This document shows positions 52,745 through 60,836 of a stretch of 64,000 nucleotides of DNA, one piece after another (position 1 is the stretch's first letter; each line of letters starts with the position of its first letter). This stretch comes from Sandaracinaceae bacterium (GTDB taxonomy: Bacteria; Myxococcota_A; Polyangia; Polyangiales; Sandaracinaceae): NCBI GenBank assembly GCA_020633195.1, contig JACKEC010000035.1, positions 21,639 to 85,638 on the forward strand, written 5' to 3'. The translations under genes and the position numbers were made by a program. The notes beneath the pieces are model-generated. The model saw only the letters and a list, made by a program, of their open reading frames with translations, was not told where the DNA came from and did no database searches.

Positions 52745-52772
52745 TGGACAGGCGCCTCGGATTCACTACAAT
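52745..52772 (+). promoter_or_regulatory. sigma-70-type promoter of the tRNA cluster
   Basis: TGGACA (52745-52750) and TACAAT (52767-52772) are 16 bp apart, each close to consensus in a very GC-rich background, and the -10 ends 14 bp before tRNA-His. Confidence 0.7.
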
Positions 52773-52786
52773 CCGCGCTCGTTTCT

Positions 52787-52859
52787 GGTGACCGTAGCTC
52801 AGGGGTAGAGCACTGGATTGTGGCTCCGGGAGTCGCGGGTTCAAATCCCGTCGGTCACC
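52787..52859 (+). tRNA. tRNA-His (GTG)
   Basis: Acceptor arms GTGACCG and CGGTCAC pair fully, with the G-1 (52787) and C73 typical of tRNA-His. The anticodon loop is TTGTGGC, anticodon GTG at 52820-52822. The T arm GCGGGTTCAAATCCCG is standard. No CCA is encoded. Confidence 0.95.
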
Positions 52860-52867
52860 CTCCCTCC

Positions 52868-52895
52868 TTGACAGTCGAACTCGTTCGAGTACTTA
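52868..52895 (+). promoter_or_regulatory. possible promoter before tRNA-Arg
   Basis: TTGACA (52868-52873) is a perfect -35 element; TACTTA (52890-52895) at 16 bp is a moderate -10. A TCGAAC-TC-GTTCGA palindrome (52875-52888) fills the spacer. It may give tRNA-Arg and tRNA-Lys their own transcript. Confidence 0.5.
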
Positions 52896-52906
52896 GCGTC
52901 CCGCGT

Positions 52907-52980
52907 GCGCTCGTAGCTCAGCTGGATAGAGCATCGGACTTCGAATCCGCAGGTCGGGGGTTCGAATCCCTCCGAGCGCG
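52907..52980 (+). tRNA. tRNA-Arg (TCG)
   Basis: Acceptor arms GCGCTCG and CGAGCGC pair fully; discriminator G. The anticodon loop CTTCGAA gives anticodon TCG, reading CGA and perhaps CGG. The anticodon stem has one T-C mismatch at its outer pair. T arm GGGGGTTCGAATCCCTC. No CCA is encoded. Confidence 0.94.
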
Positions 52981-52988
52981 GCACCTCC

Positions 52989-53061
52989 GGGTCATTAGCT
53001 CAATTGGTAGAGCAGTGGACTCTTAATCCATTGGCTCCAGGTTCGAGTCCTGGATGACCCA
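52989..53061 (+). tRNA. tRNA-Lys (CTT), attachment site of the integrated element
   Basis: Acceptor arms GGGTCAT and ATGACCC pair fully; discriminator A. The anticodon loop CTCTTAA gives CTT, reading AAG. It follows tRNA-Arg by 8 bp. A tyrosine integrase gene reads into it from the other side and ends inside it (TAA at 52997-52995), so the tRNA 3' half is the probable attachment core. The tRNA itself is intact. Confidence 0.95.
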
Positions 53062-54221
53062 TCCTCCGAAGCCCCCGAAATCTCGGGGGTTTCGTCGTTC
53101 CGTCCCTCGGGCTCCAGGCCGCCGTCTTCGGCCGTGTGTCCCGAGATGTGTCCCGAAAGCGCCTCGCGGGCCGCGTCGAGGCCAGCGTGGACGTAGCGAT
53201 TGGTCGTCGTGATCTGCTTGTGGCCGAGCAAGTACGCGACGCCGGTCAGGGAGGCGCCGCCGTCGAGCAGTGCGGTCGTGCGCGCGTGTCGGAAGTCGTG
53301 CGGGCTGACGTGCCCCGCGAGGTGCTCCGGGATGCGTGCGGCGAGCGCGGCGGTCCGCAGCCGCGCGCGGAAGTTCATCGGCTCACCGAAGATCGAGCCG
53401 CGCTCGGGGCACACGGCGTCGAGCGCCTGCCGGGCCGCGACCGTCAGCGGCAGGGTGCGCCCGAAGGCCGCCTTGTCCGCCTCATCGCGAATGACGAGCT
53501 CGCTCGCTCCTCGGTGGTAGTCGCCGGGCGCCTCCAGGCGCCAGAGGCTCCCCGCGCGCAGGCCGGTCTCCCAGAGCACACGGAAGAACGCCCGACACGG
53601 ACGCCGCGGGTCCCCCTTCGACTTCGCGCGGATGGTCTCGGGGAGCGCCTCGATGATCGCCTCGACCTGGCCCGGGGTGAGGTCCACGCGGACCTTCTCG
53701 AGCGCGCTCTTGCCCGACTTCGGCGCCGGACGCGGGACCGTGGGCGCCTTGTCGAGGTACCCGATGTCCGGCCGGGCGGCCCAGTTCAGGAGCGATTGGA
53801 GGGCGGAGCACTCCTTGCCCACCGTCGACCCTTTCACGGACTGCAACCGCTTCGAGACGTACGCGGCGAGGCGCTGCGGGCTCGCGAGGTCCGAGGCGTC
53901 GCGAAAGAACGGCTCGAAGTGCGTCACGACGTAGAGCTCCCACGTCGCGAGCGTGGCCGGCCGCTTCTCCGACTCCATGGCAGCGAGCCACTCGGAGCAG
54001 AACCGGATGGTGTCGATCTTCGAGAGCGCTGCGAGCGAGACCGGCTCGAGCCGGTTGCTCACGACCCGTTCGACGATCTTCGCCGCGCGCCTCTGAGCCT
54101 CTGCTCGATCGCGCGTGCCCGTCGAGCGGTTGATTCGGGTGCCCGCGTGGCGGAACCGGACGAGCCACATGCCGGTGCGTCCGTCTCGACGGAGGCTCCA
54201 GCCTTCCGTGCCTCTAGCCAT
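52995..54221 (-). CDS. int: tyrosine-type site-specific integrase
   Basis: The 408-aa protein has an N-terminal arm-binding part (GMWLVRFRHAGTRINRSTGTRDRAEAQ), a core-binding domain at about 75-160 and a catalytic domain with the R-H-R-H-Y set: GLRAGSL, HDFRHARTT, LLGHKQITTTNRYVH. It should recombine the element at tRNA-Lys. The catalytic domain ends near residue 345; the last 60 residues are a variable tail, of which the final 22 codons are the antisense of tRNA-Lys. So the gene's 3' end depends on the att configuration. The start ATG 54221 has AAGGGA upstream. The N-terminus overlaps the excisionase-like gene. Confidence 0.93.
   Translation of the reverse strand: MARGTEGWSLRRDGRTGMWLVRFRHAGTRINRSTGTRDRAEAQRRAAKIVERVVSNRLEPVSLAALSKIDTIRFCSEWLAAMESEKRPATLATWELYVVTHFEPFFRDASDLASPQRLAAYVSKRLQSVKGSTVGKECSALQSLLNWAARPDIGYLDKAPTVPRPAPKSGKSALEKVRVDLTPGQVEAIIEALPETIRAKSKGDPRRPCRAFFRVLWETGLRAGSLWRLEAPGDYHRGASELVIRDEADKAAFGRTLPLTVAARQALDAVCPERGSIFGEPMNFRARLRTAALAARIPEHLAGHVSPHDFRHARTTALLDGGASLTGVAYLLGHKQITTTNRYVHAGLDAAREALSGHISGHTAEDGGLEPEGRNDETPEISGASEDGSSRTRTWSQWIKSPLLYQLS
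53072..53092 (+). terminator. terminator of the tRNA cluster, inside the integrase gene
   Basis: CCCCCGA (53072-53078) and TCGGGGG (53083-53089) pair perfectly around AATC and are followed by TTT. It lies 10 bp after tRNA-Lys on the same strand, as expected for an intrinsic terminator. It also lies within the 3' part of the antisense integrase gene, where it encodes part of a non-conserved tail. Confidence 0.7.
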
Positions 54222-54391
54222 GCGTCGATGTCCCTTCGGTCGTAGAAGACGCGCGCTCCGATCTCGACGCGCCTGAGCCGTGGCGCCACGCGCCGGTTGA
54301 ACGTGCGAAGTGAAACACGAAGGTAGGTCGCGGTCTCATCGCGGGTCAGAAGAGGAGACTCCAACGCGCCTGCTCGCTGCGCGTCAACCAT
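54059..54391 (-). CDS. excisionase-like helix-turn-helix protein
   Basis: The 110-aa product has an AlpA/Xis-type (MerR-like) winged helix in its first 62 residues: LLTRDETATYLRVSLRTFNRRVAP, VEIGARVFYDRRDIDAWLEARK. Such proteins direct excision or control int transcription. The remaining 48 residues are Arg/Ser/Ala-rich and lie inside the integrase gene in another frame; the two genes overlap by 163 bp. The conserved domain ends just where int starts, so the tail may be dispensable. Confidence 0.75.
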   Translation of the reverse strand: MVDAQRAGALESPLLTRDETATYLRVSLRTFNRRVAPRLRRVEIGARVFYDRRDIDAWLEARKAGASVETDAPACGSSGSATRAPESTARRARAIEQRLRGARRRSSNGS

Positions 54392-54812
54392 CGGTGCGAT
54401 TCTCCAGGCCCGTCGCGCCGGGAACGGACATGCACGCCGAAGCGATTCCCGAGGCGTCGCGCTTCCGCTCCGTGACGCCGAAAGAGCGCCTCAACGGGCT
54501 CCAGACGAGCGAGCCATCGAGCGTGGAGACGCGGCTCCGTGTGTTGCGGGAAGATGTTGTGGAGGACCATGACGAACCGGTCGAGTACGCCGAACGCGGA
54601 CGCGCCTCGGCGCGGCTTTGTTCAACCGTAGCGGGTCGCGTGGGCACGGCTCGCGCACGGCGCGGTGACGGGCAGAGGTTGCCCGCACGCGCGGAGCTGG
54701 TGCGCGGCACTTGCTCAGGGACGCGCAGCAGCTCGGCGGGCTCACTGTCGGCCGCGTGCCGCTGACGGGTGCGTCGGTTCGCTCGGCGATCTTCCGCAAC
54801 GGCGGCGCTCAT
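54384..54812 (-). CDS. possible small ORF between the excisionase and DUF3560 genes
   Basis: An open frame of 142 codons starts at ATG 54812, overlapping the DUF3560 stop (ATGA), the same coupling used by the other element genes. Against it, the composition is Ser/Arg/Thr-rich and no fold is evident after about residue 35. The stretch 54392-54808 is otherwise without a gene I can support and has lower GC than its flanks. It could instead hold the integrase/excisionase control region. Confidence 0.25.
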   Translation of the reverse strand: MSAAVAEDRRANRRTRQRHAADSEPAELLRVPEQVPRTSSARAGNLCPSPRRARAVPTRPATVEQSRAEARPRSAYSTGSSWSSTTSSRNTRSRVSTLDGSLVWSPLRRSFGVTERKRDASGIASACMSVPGATGLENRTDG

Positions 54813-57301
54813 GACGTGGCCTTCGCCAATGCGCCGCGAGCCTCGTCGAGTAGGTCGCGCACCGCGCGGGCGTCTCGTACCGCCCGGGACCCCGACCCGA
54901 GCTTCTGGGCGAGTCGGTTCGCGTGCCGGCGCGCGACCTTCAGGTGTGCGCTCACGCGCACGCGAAGCCGGTCCCGATCGAGGCGTGTGCGAGACCGCTC
55001 GGCCGCTTCGAGCAGCGGACGGAGGGCGCCTTGCACGGCCGCGAGCTCAGGCGTGCGCTCCGCGCTCGCGAGGAGCGGACCGCTCTGGCGGTACTGCCCC
55101 GTGCGCGTCTCGCGGGTCCCCGTCGTAAGCGGCGCGAGGGCCTCGGCGAGCCGATCCCAGGCCACGTCGCTCGAGGTCTCGGTGTTGGCGGCCCTCTCCT
55201 CGTCCCGAGCTGCGCGGCGCAGCTTCCGCCCCATCTCCTCTTCTTCGCGCCGGCTCTTCTCGCGCATCTCGGCGACGCGCTCGGGCCGCTCGCCGAGCGC
55301 CTCGGCCTCCTCGATCACGTCGACCGGGAAGCGCGCGCGGTCGGCCGCGGTGATCGCGGCACGGGCCCGACAGGTCTCGGCAGACTCGGGTGCGGGTGCT
55401 CCACCGGCGTGCTCGTGATCGACCAGCGCCCGGGCCTGCGGCTCCGCCTGCCGGCGCGCCTCGACCGCGTCGTAGCCGAAGAGCTCCTTGGCCATTCGCT
55501 CGGCGGCGTAGCGGCCGGCGTTGTTGAGCTGGCGCTGCCACGCGCCGTGCTCGCGCGACCAGCGGAAGCCCGCGGACTTCATCTTCGCGGTGACCTCTTT
55601 GCTCGGGCGCTCCGCGAACGTGAAGCGGACGCGATTGTCCTCCGGGTGCTCGGAGATCGTGAAGCCATCTCCCTCGATCGCCGGCGCCGCGTCGCGCTCG
55701 CCGGCGGCCTTCAGCTCCTCGATCCGCGCGCGGACCCGGCGGATATTTGCGCCGACGTTCGTGACGTCCATCGGCGCCTTCATCCACGGCGCGAGCTCCA
55801 TCGTCCGCTTCGCGCGCGACAGGACCTTCGCGGTCACGCCCGGGAGCTTCGCGACCGCGTCCCAGCCTCCCTTGCGGAAGGCCGCGTTGACCGCCTTGCT
55901 CAGGGCGCGGGACGCCTCGAGCTCGGTGAGGCGCGCTTCGAGGGCCTCGATCGCCTCGGGGTCGTCGCTCGAGATCGCGCGCCCGGCCCGCTTCGCGGCC
56001 GACTTCGCCGACTCGGCCGCGCGCGAGGTCTCGAGGGCCTGCCGCGTCTTCTGGTCTGAGCGCTCGAGCGCCTTGCGGTGGCGCCGCTCCGAGTGGTGCC
56101 CGACGAGGATCGGCTGCCCCGGCGGGATGTGCTCGAGCTCAGCGCGCGCGGTCGTGTGCTGCGCATCGGCCTTGCGCTCGAGCCGCTCGGCACGGCGCTC
56201 CGCTCGCTCACGTCGCTGACGCTGGTGCTCGGTCTCCCGTCGCACACCGGCACCGCTCGGCGCAGGCGTCGGCGCGGCCGGCGACGGCGGGCGAGACTCC
56301 TTCGCCGCGCTCGGCGGCGACTCACTCTCCGCTGGGGTCGAGATCCGCGTCGGGTCGACCCGGTGGTGACGCGCTCCCTTCTGGAGCTGCGCGTACTTGG
56401 TCGGGCGGCCCGTCGCGTCGATGTCGGTGGGGATCGTCAGCTTGGCGGCGCTCTTCTTGATCGTCCCGTCGACCACGACCGCGCCCCGGTGCGAGAGGAC
56501 CCGCGCGACCTTCATCACGTGGGGCGTCCAGGCCGTGTCGGGGAAGCGGAGCGTCCGGATCCGTCGTGAAACAAGCCCTTCGAGGAGCTCCTCGAAGGCC
56601 GCGCCCGCGCTGGTCGACGGCTTGCTCGGTGCCGACTCGACCACCGCGCGCACGCGGGCAACGGCGCCCAGCACCTCCTCGTCGACGACCACCGTTCGGC
56701 CACGCGCGAACTCCACGCGCCAGTCCCAACAGCCGTTGCCCTCGCGTCGGCCGAGGACGCCGACCTCCTTGGGCCAGGCGCGGTTGTCGGCCTTGACCGA
56801 GCCGCGCACCCGCAGGCCGTGCGCGCGCAGGATCGGGGTCGCCTTCACGCGCACCCGGACTCCCTCGGCGAACCACCGCGGGACCTGCACCCCGACGTAC
56901 TCGAGCGGGGCCGCGGCCGAGGGCCCGCCGGCCGTCACGACGCGCGAGAGGCGCCGGCCGACCTTCTTGGAGCTCGCCGCCGCGAAAACCTGACCGGTCT
57001 CGTTCTCGACGAAGTGGAGGATGGAGCCGTTGTCGTCGCGCGCCGTCCGCGGGACCCAGAACACTCGGGTGTAGCGACGGCCCGGGCGCAGGTAGATCCG
57101 GACGTCGGCGGCGGCGGGCTTGGTCGGGTCGGCCTCGACCGCTGCGAGCGCGTCCGCGATCACCGCCGCTTCGAAGGCGGTCGGCGCCTCCGCGCGAGCG
57201 CTCGGCTCCGGGTCGCCCGGCACCCGCATCCCGTGCGCGCGCAGCGTCGACTCGAGCAGATCAAGCACCGCGCGGGCGCGTTCGGCTCGCTTCGTGGTCA
57301 C
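54809..57301 (-). CDS. DUF3560-containing protein of mobile elements
   Basis: The 830-aa protein has an unassigned N-terminal half with strand-rich segments (DVRIYLRPGRRYTRVFWVP), a Pro-rich break near 315-345, then a DUF3560 domain at about 375-480 (IPPGQPILVGHHSERRHRKALE, SSDDPEAIEALEARL). It is followed at about 555-615 by GFTISEHPEDNRVRF and GFRWSREHGAWQRQLNNAGRYAAERM, a module seen in plasmid and ICE proteins. The rest is coiled-coil-like. DUF3560 proteins are frequent on conjugative elements but lack a proven function. ATG 57301 overlaps the preceding stop. Confidence 0.8.
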   Translation of the reverse strand: MTTKRAERARAVLDLLESTLRAHGMRVPGDPEPSARAEAPTAFEAAVIADALAAVEADPTKPAAADVRIYLRPGRRYTRVFWVPRTARDDNGSILHFVENETGQVFAAASSKKVGRRLSRVVTAGGPSAAAPLEYVGVQVPRWFAEGVRVRVKATPILRAHGLRVRGSVKADNRAWPKEVGVLGRREGNGCWDWRVEFARGRTVVVDEEVLGAVARVRAVVESAPSKPSTSAGAAFEELLEGLVSRRIRTLRFPDTAWTPHVMKVARVLSHRGAVVVDGTIKKSAAKLTIPTDIDATGRPTKYAQLQKGARHHRVDPTRISTPAESESPPSAAKESRPPSPAAPTPAPSGAGVRRETEHQRQRRERAERRAERLERKADAQHTTARAELEHIPPGQPILVGHHSERRHRKALERSDQKTRQALETSRAAESAKSAAKRAGRAISSDDPEAIEALEARLTELEASRALSKAVNAAFRKGGWDAVAKLPGVTAKVLSRAKRTMELAPWMKAPMDVTNVGANIRRVRARIEELKAAGERDAAPAIEGDGFTISEHPEDNRVRFTFAERPSKEVTAKMKSAGFRWSREHGAWQRQLNNAGRYAAERMAKELFGYDAVEARRQAEPQARALVDHEHAGGAPAPESAETCRARAAITAADRARFPVDVIEEAEALGERPERVAEMREKSRREEEEMGRKLRRAARDEERAANTETSSDVAWDRLAEALAPLTTGTRETRTGQYRQSGPLLASAERTPELAAVQGALRPLLEAAERSRTRLDRDRLRVRVSAHLKVARRHANRLAQKLGSGSRAVRDARAVRDLLDEARGALAKATS

Positions 57302-57657
57302 GAGCGCCCTCCTTCCGCCTGCTCGCGCAGCCGCGCGAGCAGCGGCGCGAGGGAGTCCGCGAACGCCTCGCGCTCGCGCGGGGGACGGCGCTCGATCTCC
57401 CGAGCGACCGCGGTCACCGCGCGCGCGAGCTCGCCCTCGCGCCGCGCGAAGTCCGCCGGCTTCGAAGCGAGCAGGTCCGTGACGATCCCCTCGACGCCGC
57501 GGGCAACGTCACGCGGGGGGACGGCGGCGAGGCGCCGCCCGGCTGAGGCCTCGAGCTGCTCGAGCGTGATCGCGTTGCCGTCACCGAAGTTCAGGGGGGA
57601 GGCGATCGTCCTCGGGAGCGCTGGCGCGACGCCGCTCGACTTGCCGCGGCCGCCCAT
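57298..57657 (-). CDS. hypothetical protein of the element
   Basis: The 119-aa product starts at ATG 57657 and overlaps both neighbours (ATGA at its end, ATG within the stop of the DUF4417 gene at its start). The N-terminus is Gly/Ser-rich (MGGRGKSSGVAPALP), as in small phage or plasmid proteins; the rest is helical and charged (DVARGVEGIVTDLLASK, AREIERRPPREREAFAD). No family recognised. Confidence 0.55.
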   Translation of the reverse strand: MGGRGKSSGVAPALPRTIASPLNFGDGNAITLEQLEASAGRRLAAVPPRDVARGVEGIVTDLLASKPADFARREGELARAVTAVAREIERRPPREREAFADSLAPLLARLREQAEGGRS

Positions 57658-58454
57658 CAGGTGCCCTCCATGCGGAGCTGCCCCGCGCGCTCAGCGCCGG
57701 CGGCCAGCCCACGCGCGTGCATCGCGTCGATCCGCGGCGTGCCGAAGTAGCGGACCGCCGCGAGCTCCTCGAGCGCTGCGGGCAGCGTCCCCTTGCCGTA
57801 GACGAGGACGCAGTGGGGCTCGAGACGCCGGACCATCTCCGCGTAGCCGTCCGCGAACCACCGCCGGCTGGTCTCGTCGTCGCTCGCCCCGACCGTGGAG
57901 ACGGCGACCGTGACGTGGCTAGGCACGCCGAGGAAGCAGAAGCTCCAGCTGTCCGGCCCCGCCCAGCTCAGCGCCGGGGCCACAGGGAGTCCCCAGCTTT
58001 CCCATAGGGCGCAAAGCCACCGGGCGCGGTAGACGTTCCAGAGGTTCGCGGCGCGCGGCCAGTCTCGGTAGACGCTGAAGTCCGGACCGCACAGGACTCG
58101 CGCCGCCGACAGCCGCGCGCGGTAACGCACCGGCGTGTTCCAGACCCGCTCGAAGCGGTAGTCCTCCGTGAAGAAGTGGACTCCGTCGATCGCGCGCGCC
58201 CGGACGGTCTCCGTCCAGCAGGAGAGCTCGCGGGGCACCGCGCGCGTCCCCGTGAGCTGCGGGATGCCCCAGAGCGGCTCGCGGGCGCAGTCGAGCGCCT
58301 CGACCTTGAGTGCGTCGTAGCCGCCGGGCCGCGCCGGCTCCCGCGATGTCTCCGCCGCGGCGTCGCGCCCCCGGAGCACGTCGACGAGCTGCAGCTCCGT
58401 GGCGGACGCGCGCCTGCTTGGCGCTTGGTCGGTCTTTCGCGCGGGCGTGCTCAT
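57657..58454 (-). CDS. DUF4417 protein
   Basis: The 265-aa product starts at ATG 58454, overlapping the methyltransferase stop (ATGA). The DUF4417 pattern is clear: LWGIPQLTGT, VHFFTEDYRFERVWNTPVRY, VLCGPDFSVYRDWPRAANLW, RWLCALWESWGLPVAPALSW, FCFLGVPSHVTVAVSTVGA and HCVLVYGKG. Such proteins occur on phages and plasmids; some are annotated as single-strand or replication-related, without proof. Function unknown. Confidence 0.8.
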   Translation of the reverse strand: MSTPARKTDQAPSRRASATELQLVDVLRGRDAAAETSREPARPGGYDALKVEALDCAREPLWGIPQLTGTRAVPRELSCWTETVRARAIDGVHFFTEDYRFERVWNTPVRYRARLSAARVLCGPDFSVYRDWPRAANLWNVYRARWLCALWESWGLPVAPALSWAGPDSWSFCFLGVPSHVTVAVSTVGASDDETSRRWFADGYAEMVRRLEPHCVLVYGKGTLPAALEELAAVRYFGTPRIDAMHARGLAAGAERAGQLRMEGT

Positions 58455-59431
58455 CGGGACAGCTCCTCGAGCGCGCACAGGCGCTCCTCCTCGGCCGCCA
58501 CGATCAGCCGACCGACGACCTCGGCGACGGCGGGCACGACCGCGTTGCCGAGCGCCTTCAGGCGTTGGGCGCGCTCGGCCGCGTCCAACCGTCGGGCAGC
58601 CCCATCAGCCACTCCACGAAGCGCGGGTTGAGCTGCGGCCGGGACGCGGATCCATCCGTCGATGTCGTCGCTCCCGGGCGGCCAGAGCGGCAGGCGGCGT
58701 CCGTCAACGACACGCCAGGGTGCGCCTTCGTCTCCGGATTGCCGATTCGCGATCCGCTCGACTTCGCGTCGCCAGCGGTCGGGGTCGGCCAGGACGTCGC
58801 CGACGCGCTTGGCCACCTCGGCCTCGGCGTCGATGTGACGCGCGTTCGCGCCCACGTGTCGAGGCTCGGCGTCCCGCGGGTCGGCCGCGCGTGCGGCACC
58901 GTGCCCTCGTTCTGCGAGCTCCCGTACGGGGTCGCCGAGGGCGTCGGGTACTCGCCACGCGACCAGGAGGACCCGGTCGCGGCGGTGAGGGGCGCCGACG
59001 GCCGCCGCCGGTACGCAGTCCCACGCCGCATCGAACCCGCCCTCGGCCAGCGCTCCGAGTACCTCGCCCATCCCTCGAGCAAGCAGCGCTGCGACGTTCT
59101 CCACGACGAGGTAGCGGCATCCCACCAGCCGAGCGACGCGGAGGAGCTCGGTCCAGAGGCCCGAGCGCGCCCCCGCGAGGCCGGCGCCTGTCCCCGCGAG
59201 GCTGACGTCCTGGCACGGGAAGCCGCCGCACACGACGTCGACCTGCTCGGCGCCCGCGTCGACGTCTCGGACATCCTCCCACCTCCTCGCCGCGGGCCAG
59301 TGCCGCGCGAGCACCGCGCGTGCGAACGGATCACTCTCCGCCTGCCACTTCACGGGCCCGAGCCCCGCGAGCTCGAGCCCGCGCTCGAGCCCGCCGATGC
59401 CTGAGAACAGGCTCCCGATCGTCAGCATCAT
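58451..59431 (-). CDS. DNA (cytosine-5-)-methyltransferase
   Basis: The 326-aa enzyme has the C5-MTase motifs in order: I (GSLFSGIGGLERGLE), IV (CGGFPCQDVSLAG, catalytic Cys73), VI (VVENV), VIII (GAPHRRDRVLLVA) and X (KALGNAVVPAVAE). The target-recognition region between VIII and X is of moderate length, so it is a single-specificity enzyme. No restriction endonuclease is adjacent, so it is an orphan that may protect the element from host restriction. The start ATG 59431 overlaps the upstream stop. Confidence 0.92.
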   Translation of the reverse strand: MMLTIGSLFSGIGGLERGLELAGLGPVKWQAESDPFARAVLARHWPAARRWEDVRDVDAGAEQVDVVCGGFPCQDVSLAGTGAGLAGARSGLWTELLRVARLVGCRYLVVENVAALLARGMGEVLGALAEGGFDAAWDCVPAAAVGAPHRRDRVLLVAWRVPDALGDPVRELAERGHGAARAADPRDAEPRHVGANARHIDAEAEVAKRVGDVLADPDRWRREVERIANRQSGDEGAPWRVVDGRRLPLWPPGSDDIDGWIRVPAAAQPALRGVADGAARRLDAAERAQRLKALGNAVVPAVAEVVGRLIVAAEEERLCALEELSR

Positions 59432-60036
59432 CAGCACGGCCAGGTCCCCGGCGCCGTCTCGGCCTCGACGGGGAGCGCGGGCGCCGCCCGGCCCGCGTGT
59501 GCGAGGAGGCGCTCGCGCGCGATGTGCAGCGTCGCGACCAGCTCCCAGGACGGATTCGTGAGGTCGATCGGCCCCGGGTCGTACCAGTAGCCCTCGTCGT
59601 ACCCGCCGGGCGGCCCGAGCGCGGGGACGAAGAGCGAGTGCAGGAGGATGGCGATCGTCTGACGGATCGCCGCGAGCTCGTCGGGCAGCTCGGTCCACCA
59701 GCCGGGCGCCCAGACCATCGGCACGGCCCCGGTCTGCGCGTAGGCGCAGAGGTTCGCGACGTTGACGGCGAGGGTCGAGCTCACGAGCTCGATGAGCCGC
59801 TCCTCCCGCAGCTCGCGCGTCTCGATGCCACCGCCCACGAGGGGCGGCGCCTCGAAGGCCTTCTCCCCGAGCAGGTCGAAGGTGCGCAGCTCGATCGCGT
59901 CCGAGAGCAGCAGCGCCGCGAAGGCGCCGACCATCGGCGGCTCGGCCTCGGCGAAGCTCTCGCGGACGAAGCGCTCGAGGGCGCCCTGGTCCTCCTCGCT
60001 CGACTCCTGGGCTCCTCGTTCGATCCCCTGGCTCAT
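59431..60036 (-). CDS. hypothetical protein of the element
   Basis: The start ATG 60036 has AAGGAG upstream and overlaps the radA-fragment stop (ATGA). The 201-aa product is mainly helical with conserved-looking aromatic stretches (VWAPGWWTELPDELAAI, GGYDEGYWYDPGPIDL, NPSWELVATLHIARERLL). No family recognised, no signal peptide. Confidence 0.55.
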   Translation of the reverse strand: MSQGIERGAQESSEEDQGALERFVRESFAEAEPPMVGAFAALLLSDAIELRTFDLLGEKAFEAPPLVGGGIETRELREERLIELVSSTLAVNVANLCAYAQTGAVPMVWAPGWWTELPDELAAIRQTIAILLHSLFVPALGPPGGYDEGYWYDPGPIDLTNPSWELVATLHIARERLLAHAGRAAPALPVEAETAPGTWPC

Positions 60037-60836
60037 GCGGTCTCCTTCGCCGCCGCGGGCGGCACGGCGCCCACGCTCGAAGCGAGGGCGAGGGTCAGAG
60101 CGGCGCCGAGCGTGGAGACGCCCGCCTCCGCGTCGTCGGTGCTCGGCGCGAGCAGGTGAGCGAAGCCGAGCCGAGCGGCCTCCTGCTCGCGCGCGTCGAG
60201 GCGCCACGGCGCGAGGAGCTCGCCAGTCAGCGCGAGCTGGCCCGCGCAGGCGATCTCACCCGGGACCGGCAGCCCGAGCGCGGCCGAGGCGATGGCGAGC
60301 CCGAGCGGCAGGTCGAGCCCTCGATCGCTCACCCGCCCGGTCGGCGCGTGCACGTCGACGAAGACGTCGCCACCCACGTCGACCCCGCCGTGCCGCTCGA
60401 GCACCGCGAGGACGAGCGCGAGCCGCTGCGGGTCGATGCCCGAGGCGATCCGTCGCGGCGTCCCCTCGCTCGGCTCGCCGACGAGCGCCTGGACCTCGAC
60501 CGCGACCGGGCGGTCTTCGTCGCACAAGAGCGCCCAGACCGCGCCCGCCGGCCGGACGCCGGCCCGTCGGCGGACGAGCGGCCCGCTCGGGTCGGTGACG
60601 TCGACGAGGCCGTCCGGACCCATGCGGAAGAGGCCGACCTCGCCCACCGAGCCGAAGCGGTTCTTGGCGGCGCGCAGGACCCGGAGGTCCGCCGCGAGCT
60701 CGCGCTCGAACCAGAGCAGCGTGTCGACCACGTGCGCGGCCGCGTTCGGGCCCGCGAGGCGGCCGTCCTTGGTCGCCTGCCCGACGAGCCAGAGGCCGAC
60801 GTCGGCGGCCTTCGCCGCCTGCGTAGCGAGCCCGCA
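60033..60836 (-). pseudogene. radA: radA C-terminal fragment (5' end replaced by helicase sequence)
   Basis: From about 60836 the frame matches RadA/Sms from the middle of its RecA-like core onward: VGLWLVGQATKDGRLAGP, the KNRFGS motif (LRAAKNRFGSVGEVGLF), VAVEVQALVGE, RRIASGIDPQRLALVLAVLERHGG and the Lon-like end (IACAGQLALTGELLAPWRL). The zinc finger, Walker A and Walker B, about the first 200 residues of a 460-residue protein, are absent. Upstream, the same frame is the meaningless shadow of the helicase gene. The first plausible internal start is GTG 60731. RadA acts in recombination and branch migration; without its ATPase motifs this piece is probably inactive, but it is intact to its stop. 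Confidence 0.75.

Noticed and set aside
54491..54799. A 102-codon minus-strand frame before the excisionase-like gene
   Set aside because: No Shine-Dalgarno, no coupling to a neighbour, Arg/Pro/Ser-rich and no recognisable fold.
58451..59431. The C5 methyltransferase as DISARM DrmMII
   Set aside because: It is separated from the DrmD-like gene by a radA fragment and an unknown gene and is coupled to element genes; DrmD goes with class 1, which has an adenine methyltransferase.
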